Shown here: in pieces, positions 5,318-8,030 of the stretch
Position numbering within the stretch: the first letter of the stretch is position 1
Layout: every line of letters starts with the position of its first letter
DNA from: Clostridia bacterium
Lineage (GTDB): Bacteria > Bacillota > Clostridia > Oscillospirales > Acutalibacteraceae
Direction: 5' to 3'
Assembly (NCBI GenBank): GCA_017549905.1
Contig: JAFYNC010000060.1
Location: 1 to 8,030 of the forward strand
DNA: 8,030 nt
Notes under the pieces: model-generated
Seen by the model: the letters and a program-made list of their open reading frames with translations, nothing else
Databases searched by the model: none
Told to the model about the DNA's origin: nothing
Position numbers and translations under genes: made by a program

Positions 5318-6811
5318 ATGAAAAAAATTAAATTTTTAAGTTTAGTTATAGCTGTAATAATTATTATTTCAAGTTTCTTTACCTTAACAACTTCTGCAGC
5401 AACTTCAGTTCTAAGCTTCAGCGCTAATACTGTAAATGTTGGTGATAAAGTTACCGTAACAGTAAGTGTAAAGGGAAGTGATATTTCAGGCGTTGACCTT
5501 AGCGTTTCATATAATTCTGACATATTGAGATATGATTCAGGCGCTACAAGCGGTGGTGCAGGCAGTTTAAAAATTGTTGAATTAATTTTACCTACCGTAA
5601 ACAGTAAATCTTACTCATTGAGCTTTACGGCATTAAAAGCAGGCAGTTCTCAGATTTCATTTAATGGTACCGTTGCAGAAGGTGATAATGCTGCCGATGT
5701 TTCTGTTGGCGCTTCTGCTACACTTAGTGTTATTAACAAGGTTTTATCAGGTAACGCAAATCTTAAATCGTTAAGACTTGGTGTTGGAACTTTAAGTCCT
5801 GCATTTTCGCCAGATATTACTACCTATGATGTTCTAATCCCAAATTCCGCAACAAAATGTCTTGTATATGCCACAACAGCCGACCCTGATGCTACTCTTG
5901 ATGTTGAAGGCAGCTCTACAATGGAAGTAGGAGCAAATAAGCGTGTTGTAGTTGTAACCGCACCTAACGGAACACAAAAATCATACACAATTAATATCAC
6001 TCGTAGTGACCTACCTGACGGTGAAACACCGCCTACTGAATCAGATGTTACTTCTGATACACTTTCTACCACCTTAGAGTCAGCAAATTATGTTGTTGCA
6101 ACCGATATTTCAAGCATTCAAATGTTTAAAGGATTTACAGCTACAACCGCACTTTATAATGGTGTTGATGTTCCTGTAGCAATAGATAACGATGGTAATT
6201 TTAAAATTTATTATCTTAAATCTGCTGACAGCGAAGCATTAATTCCTTGTACACTTGATAACGAAACCAACACATTTAAAAAGCTTAAATATATAACTCA
6301 AGGCGAGTACACATATATTGTAACTGAGTTCCCAAAAGGCAAGGAAATTGACGATAAATATTATCGTATAACTGCAAAAATTTCTGACTTTGATATAGAG
6401 TGCTATGCTAATCAGTCAAGTGAATTAAATGATTTCTATTATATTTATTGCTTTGCAAATGATCGTTACGGAGTTTACAGATATGACAGTCGCGAAAATA
6501 CTATACACCGTTATCCCGAATTCAAACTAACTGACGCTACAACGGACACTAATGTAAAAGATTTAAATTTCTTAGATAAATTTGCTTCTTTACCTACAAA
6601 TTCAAAATTAATGGTTGCTTGTCTATTTGTTGCTATAGTCGTTGCTATAACTTTAATAATTTTGATAATCATTAAGCTCATTCATAATAGAAATGATAAT
6701 TTGATTTTTGAAGATGAAGATGATGACTTAGATTTTGAAAATGTATCTTTTGATAATGATTTCTTGATTTCTTCAAATGACAATTCTTTTGATAAAGATG
6801 AAGATGAATAA
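5318..6811 (+). CDS. Membrane-tethered cohesin-like / cadherin-like surface protein with acidic cytoplasmic tail
   Basis: A 497-residue predicted type I membrane protein. It starts at ATG, 8 nt after AGGAG (5305-5309). Residues 1-27 are a signal peptide (TTSAA cleavage region). Residues 30-140 are a cohesin-like beta-sandwich: VNVGDKVTVTVSVKG, then ISGVDLSVSYNSDILRYDSG, then a GTVAEGDNAAD loop and a final strand. Residues 144-230 are a typical cadherin-like beta-sandwich domain (LKSLRLGVGTLSPAFSP, TTYDVLIPN, closing KSYTINITR). Residues 231-255 are a Thr/Ser/Pro linker. Residues 256-400 are an extracellular domain I cannot name, ending in GVYRYDSRENTIHRY. Residues 430-455 are a transmembrane helix followed by K, H and R, which predicts the tail is inside. 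Residues 457-497 carry 17 Asp/Glu. It is the last gene of the operon and the likely receptor for the upstream dockerin protein. A generic Ig-like adhesion domain is the alternative to cohesin. Confidence 0.82.
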   Translation: MKKIKFLSLVIAVIIIISSFFTLTTSAATSVLSFSANTVNVGDKVTVTVSVKGSDISGVDLSVSYNSDILRYDSGATSGGAGSLKIVELILPTVNSKSYSLSFTALKAGSSQISFNGTVAEGDNAADVSVGASATLSVINKVLSGNANLKSLRLGVGTLSPAFSPDITTYDVLIPNSATKCLVYATTADPDATLDVEGSSTMEVGANKRVVVVTAPNGTQKSYTINITRSDLPDGETPPTESDVTSDTLSTTLESANYVVATDISSIQMFKGFTATTALYNGVDVPVAIDNDGNFKIYYLKSADSEALIPCTLDNETNTFKKLKYITQGEYTYIVTEFPKGKEIDDKYYRITAKISDFDIECYANQSSELNDFYYIYCFANDRYGVYRYDSRENTIHRYPEFKLTDATTDTNVKDLNFLDKFASLPTNSKLMVACLFVAIVVAITLIILIIIKLIHNRNDNLIFEDEDDDLDFENVSFDNDFLISSNDNSFDKDEDE

Positions 6812-6843
6812 TTAAAAAGACCGCGAAAGCGGTCTTTTTAATT
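6810..6843 (+). terminator. Bidirectional terminator after the cohesin-like gene
   Basis: A perfect 15-bp stem (6810-6824 with 6829-6843) is capped by a GAAA tetraloop. The core is GACCGC/GCGGTC, flanked by A5 on the left and T5 on the right, so it can act on both strands. It starts within the TAA stop codon. On the plus strand it ends the dockerin/cohesin operon. On the minus strand it is the first terminator that fabG transcripts would meet. Confidence 0.92.
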
Positions 6844-6865
6844 ATTTCATATCATAAAATTTACT

Positions 6866-6871
6866 GGTGAT
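6866..6871 (+). promoter_or_regulatory. Ribosome binding site GGTGAT that sets a TTG start for bofA
   Basis: GGTGAT matches six bases of the anti-Shine-Dalgarno complement. The GG ends 8 nt before TTG at 6876-6878, the same geometry as at the alpha/beta hydrolase gene. The GTG at 6867 lies inside it and is the less likely start. Confidence 0.6.
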
Positions 6872-6875
6872 AAAA

Positions 6876-7139
6876 TTGAATATTTATAAAAACGTTCTAA
6901 TTTTAATTCTATCGGTTTTTTTAATTTCAATTGTGATACTCTTCATTATAACTAAAAAACCGTTTAAAACACTATTTTTAAATGCATTTATAGGGGTTTG
7001 CACATTAGCTATTCTTGATTTAACCTCAAAAATCACAGGTGTGTATATTCCCATAAATACATATACCGTAACAGGAGCGAGTATTTTTGGTATACCCGCT
7101 ATTTGCGGTTTCTTATTGTTAAAAATATTGTTTATATAA
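6876..7139 (+). CDS. bofA: BofA-family pro-sigma-K processing inhibitor-like membrane protein
   Basis: An 87-residue hydrophobic protein; an in-frame GTG at 6867 would add three residues. In Bacillus, BofA sits in the outer forespore membrane and, with SpoIVFA, holds the SpoIVFB protease inactive so that pro-sigma-K is cleaved on time. Here residues 4-25 form a first membrane helix. KKPFKTLFLNAFIG at about 27-40 follows, and the family signature is the C-terminal part: GVYIPINTYTVTGASIFGIPAI at about 55-76, with the PIN and FGIP elements, ending in a second hydrophobic segment. Length agrees with the family. It lies 32 nt after a strong terminator, and no convincing sigma-A promoter is visible in the gap, so its transcription is unexplained. 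The 3' end overlaps the convergent fabG by 8 bp. The family call is firm; the role in this organism is inferred. Confidence 0.85.
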   Translation: MNIYKNVLILILSVFLISIVILFIITKKPFKTLFLNAFIGVCTLAILDLTSKITGVYIPINTYTVTGASIFGIPAICGFLLLKILFI

Positions 7140-7866
7140 CATAACCGCCGTTAATGCCTAAAATTTGACCCGTTATGTAGTCTGCCTTATCGGATGCTAA
7201 GAACTCAATAGCTGCAGCAATTTCATCTGCATTACCCATTCTGCCAAGAGGGATTTCTGAAACAAAATCGCTAAGTTCTTCTATTGAAAGGTGAGAGTTC
7301 ATGCCCGTTTCAATAAGACCGGGAGCAATAGCATTTACAGTAATACCACTGGGCGCCAACTCTTTAGCCAATGCTTTTGTTAAACCAATAACACCGGCCT
7401 TAGAAGCAGAATAAGCCGCTTCACACGAAGCGCCAACCTGACCCCACATAGAAGAAATATTAATAATTTTGCCGCTTTGTTTGCTAACCATAGAAGGAAT
7501 AACACATTTGCAACAATTATAAACACCTTTAAGGTTAACATCAATAATTCTATCAAAATCAATTTCATCAGTGTCTGTTAGCAAAGCCTGATGGGCAACC
7601 CCCGCATTATTAACCAAAATGTCAAGGCTGCCAAATTTATATAATGTTTCTTTAACCATTAGTTCAACTTCAAGTCTATTAGCAACATTTGCCTTATGCG
7701 CCATAACAGAATAGCCATGAGAAGCTAATGAACGGCAGAGTAGGGAAGCAGATTCATAAGATTCATTATAGTTTATGACAACATTATAACCCTTTTGCGC
7801 AAAAAGTATTGCAGTTGCAGCTCCAATACCTTTAGAAGCGCCTGTAATTAAAATTGTTTTATTCAT
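7132..7866 (-). CDS. fabG: 3-oxoacyl-ACP reductase-like short-chain dehydrogenase (FabG family)
   Basis: A 244-residue NAD(P)H-dependent reductase of the classical SDR family, most like FabG, which reduces 3-oxoacyl-ACP in fatty-acid elongation. The Rossmann motif TGASKGIG is at residues 8-15, NNAG at 86-89, Asn111 in NVNLKG-like context (DVNLKG), Ser139 in INISSM, and YxxxK with Tyr152 and Lys156, so the Asn-Ser-Tyr-Lys tetrad is complete. The C-terminus ITGQILGINGGYVI is typical of FabG. The start is ATG at 7864-7866 with a strong GAGGAGA ribosome binding site. It stands alone, not in a fab cluster, so it may be a second FabG or an SDR acting on another substrate. It runs against bofA, overlapping by 8 bp, with no terminator until the bidirectional hairpin at 6810-6843. 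Confidence 0.9.
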   Translation of the reverse strand: MNKTILITGASKGIGAATAILFAQKGYNVVINYNESYESASLLCRSLASHGYSVMAHKANVANRLEVELMVKETLYKFGSLDILVNNAGVAHQALLTDTDEIDFDRIIDVNLKGVYNCCKCVIPSMVSKQSGKIINISSMWGQVGASCEAAYSASKAGVIGLTKALAKELAPSGITVNAIAPGLIETGMNSHLSIEELSDFVSEIPLGRMGNADEIAAAIEFLASDKADYITGQILGINGGYVI

Positions 7867-7895
7867 TTAAGTTCTCCTCAAAAATATTTTTTAAT

Positions 7896-7924
7896 ATTAT
7901 AACATAAAATTTTAATAATTTAAA
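7896..7924 (-). promoter_or_regulatory. Promoter of the fabG-like gene
   Basis: On the minus strand TATAAT (7896-7901, perfect) is preceded by TG at the extended -10 position (TGTTATAAT). TTTAAA (7919-7924, 4 of 6) lies 17 nt upstream. The predicted start near 7889 leaves a leader of about 23 nt containing the TGAGGAGAA ribosome binding site at 7872-7880. Confidence 0.7.
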
Positions 7925-7979
7925 GATATTTTTTCAATAAATTGTGTATTTTTCAACTATTAATAATATATATAGTATG

Positions 7980-8002
7980 GTTTACATAAATAGTTTACAT
8001 AA
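7980..8002. repeat. Tandem direct repeat GTTTACATAA, 13-bp period
   Basis: Two perfect copies of GTTTACATAA occur at 7980-7989 and 7993-8002. A near-match in the opposite sense (TAATGTAAA) is at 8010-8018. They lie about 55-95 bp upstream of the fabG -35 box, in AT-rich DNA at the window edge. They could be binding sites for a regulator of fabG or of a divergent gene outside the window, or simple-sequence chance. The rest of 7925-8030 shows nothing I can identify. Confidence 0.45.
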
Positions 8003-8030
8003 TTTTAAATAATGTAAAAATTGATGTTGA

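Noticed and set aside
5824..6072. Minus-strand open frame of 82 codons inside the cohesin-like gene
   Set aside because: It lies wholly opposite a well-supported gene, has no ribosome binding site or family features, and reflects the sense codon bias.
3534..6811. True cellulosome gene cluster
   Set aside because: Dockerin and cohesin-like domains are present, but there is one cohesin only, no carbohydrate-binding module and no plant-polysaccharide hydrolase in the window.
6844..6866. Full sigma-E or sigma-K promoter for bofA
   Set aside because: Only a -10-like CATAAAAT is present; no matching -35 at proper spacing, so it is not listed as a feature.
7942..7970. Plus-strand promoter reading out of the right end (TTGTGT with a weak A/T -10)
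   Set aside because: The -10 match is poor and the region is so A/T-rich that such pairs are expected by chance; no gene is visible downstream within the window.
1..8030. CRISPR arrays, insertion sequences, tRNA or rRNA genes
   Set aside because: No regularly spaced repeats, transposase motifs, terminal inverted repeats, cloverleaf or rRNA-like stretches were seen.

Overview
The window looks like a chromosomal segment of an AT-rich, low-GC Gram-positive anaerobe, most likely a gut-type clostridium of the Ruminococcaceae/Oscillospirales kind. The grounds are strongly A/T-biased codons, Shine-Dalgarno-led genes with frequent TTG starts, intrinsic terminators, a BofA-family sporulation protein, and a dockerin/cohesin pair. 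That placement is an inference from gene content and style, not from a marker tree.

Layout, left to right. (1) The 3' end of tyrS with its S4 domain, followed by a hairpin. (2) A membrane-anchored alpha/beta hydrolase, then a lipoprotein of unknown function with its own sigma-A-like promoter, then a DUF1015-family protein 17 nt further on, closed by a strong terminator at 3374-3407. (3) A two-gene operon at about 3467-6843. It has a near-consensus extended -10 promoter and a 15-bp GAAA-loop terminator. The first gene encodes a secreted SH3 / N-acetylglucosaminidase-like / cadherin-like / dockerin protein. The second, 11 nt downstream, encodes a cohesin-like / cadherin-like protein with a C-terminal transmembrane helix and a very acidic cytoplasmic tail. 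(4) A small BofA-family membrane protein. (5) On the minus strand, a FabG-type short-chain dehydrogenase whose 3' end overlaps that of bofA by 8 bp. Its own promoter lies upstream, followed by about 130 nt of AT-rich non-coding DNA to the window edge.

The most interesting unit is the two-gene operon. One gene carries a two-repeat calcium-binding dockerin on a predicted peptidoglycan hydrolase. The next carries a single cohesin-like domain on a protein tethered to the membrane. No carbohydrate-degrading enzyme or scaffoldin is present here. The simplest reading is a minimal docking system that holds a cell-wall hydrolase at the cell surface, with a tail that could report or localise inside the cell. 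The domain calls are supported by visible motifs; the pairing and the purpose are inference.

A second theme is translation starts. Four of the seven genes whose start lies in the window (alpha/beta hydrolase, lipoprotein, dockerin protein, BofA) appear to start at TTG. In three of them the longest open frame begins at an upstream ATG or GTG that lies inside the promoter or inside the ribosome binding site, so automatic annotation would probably misplace the N-terminus.
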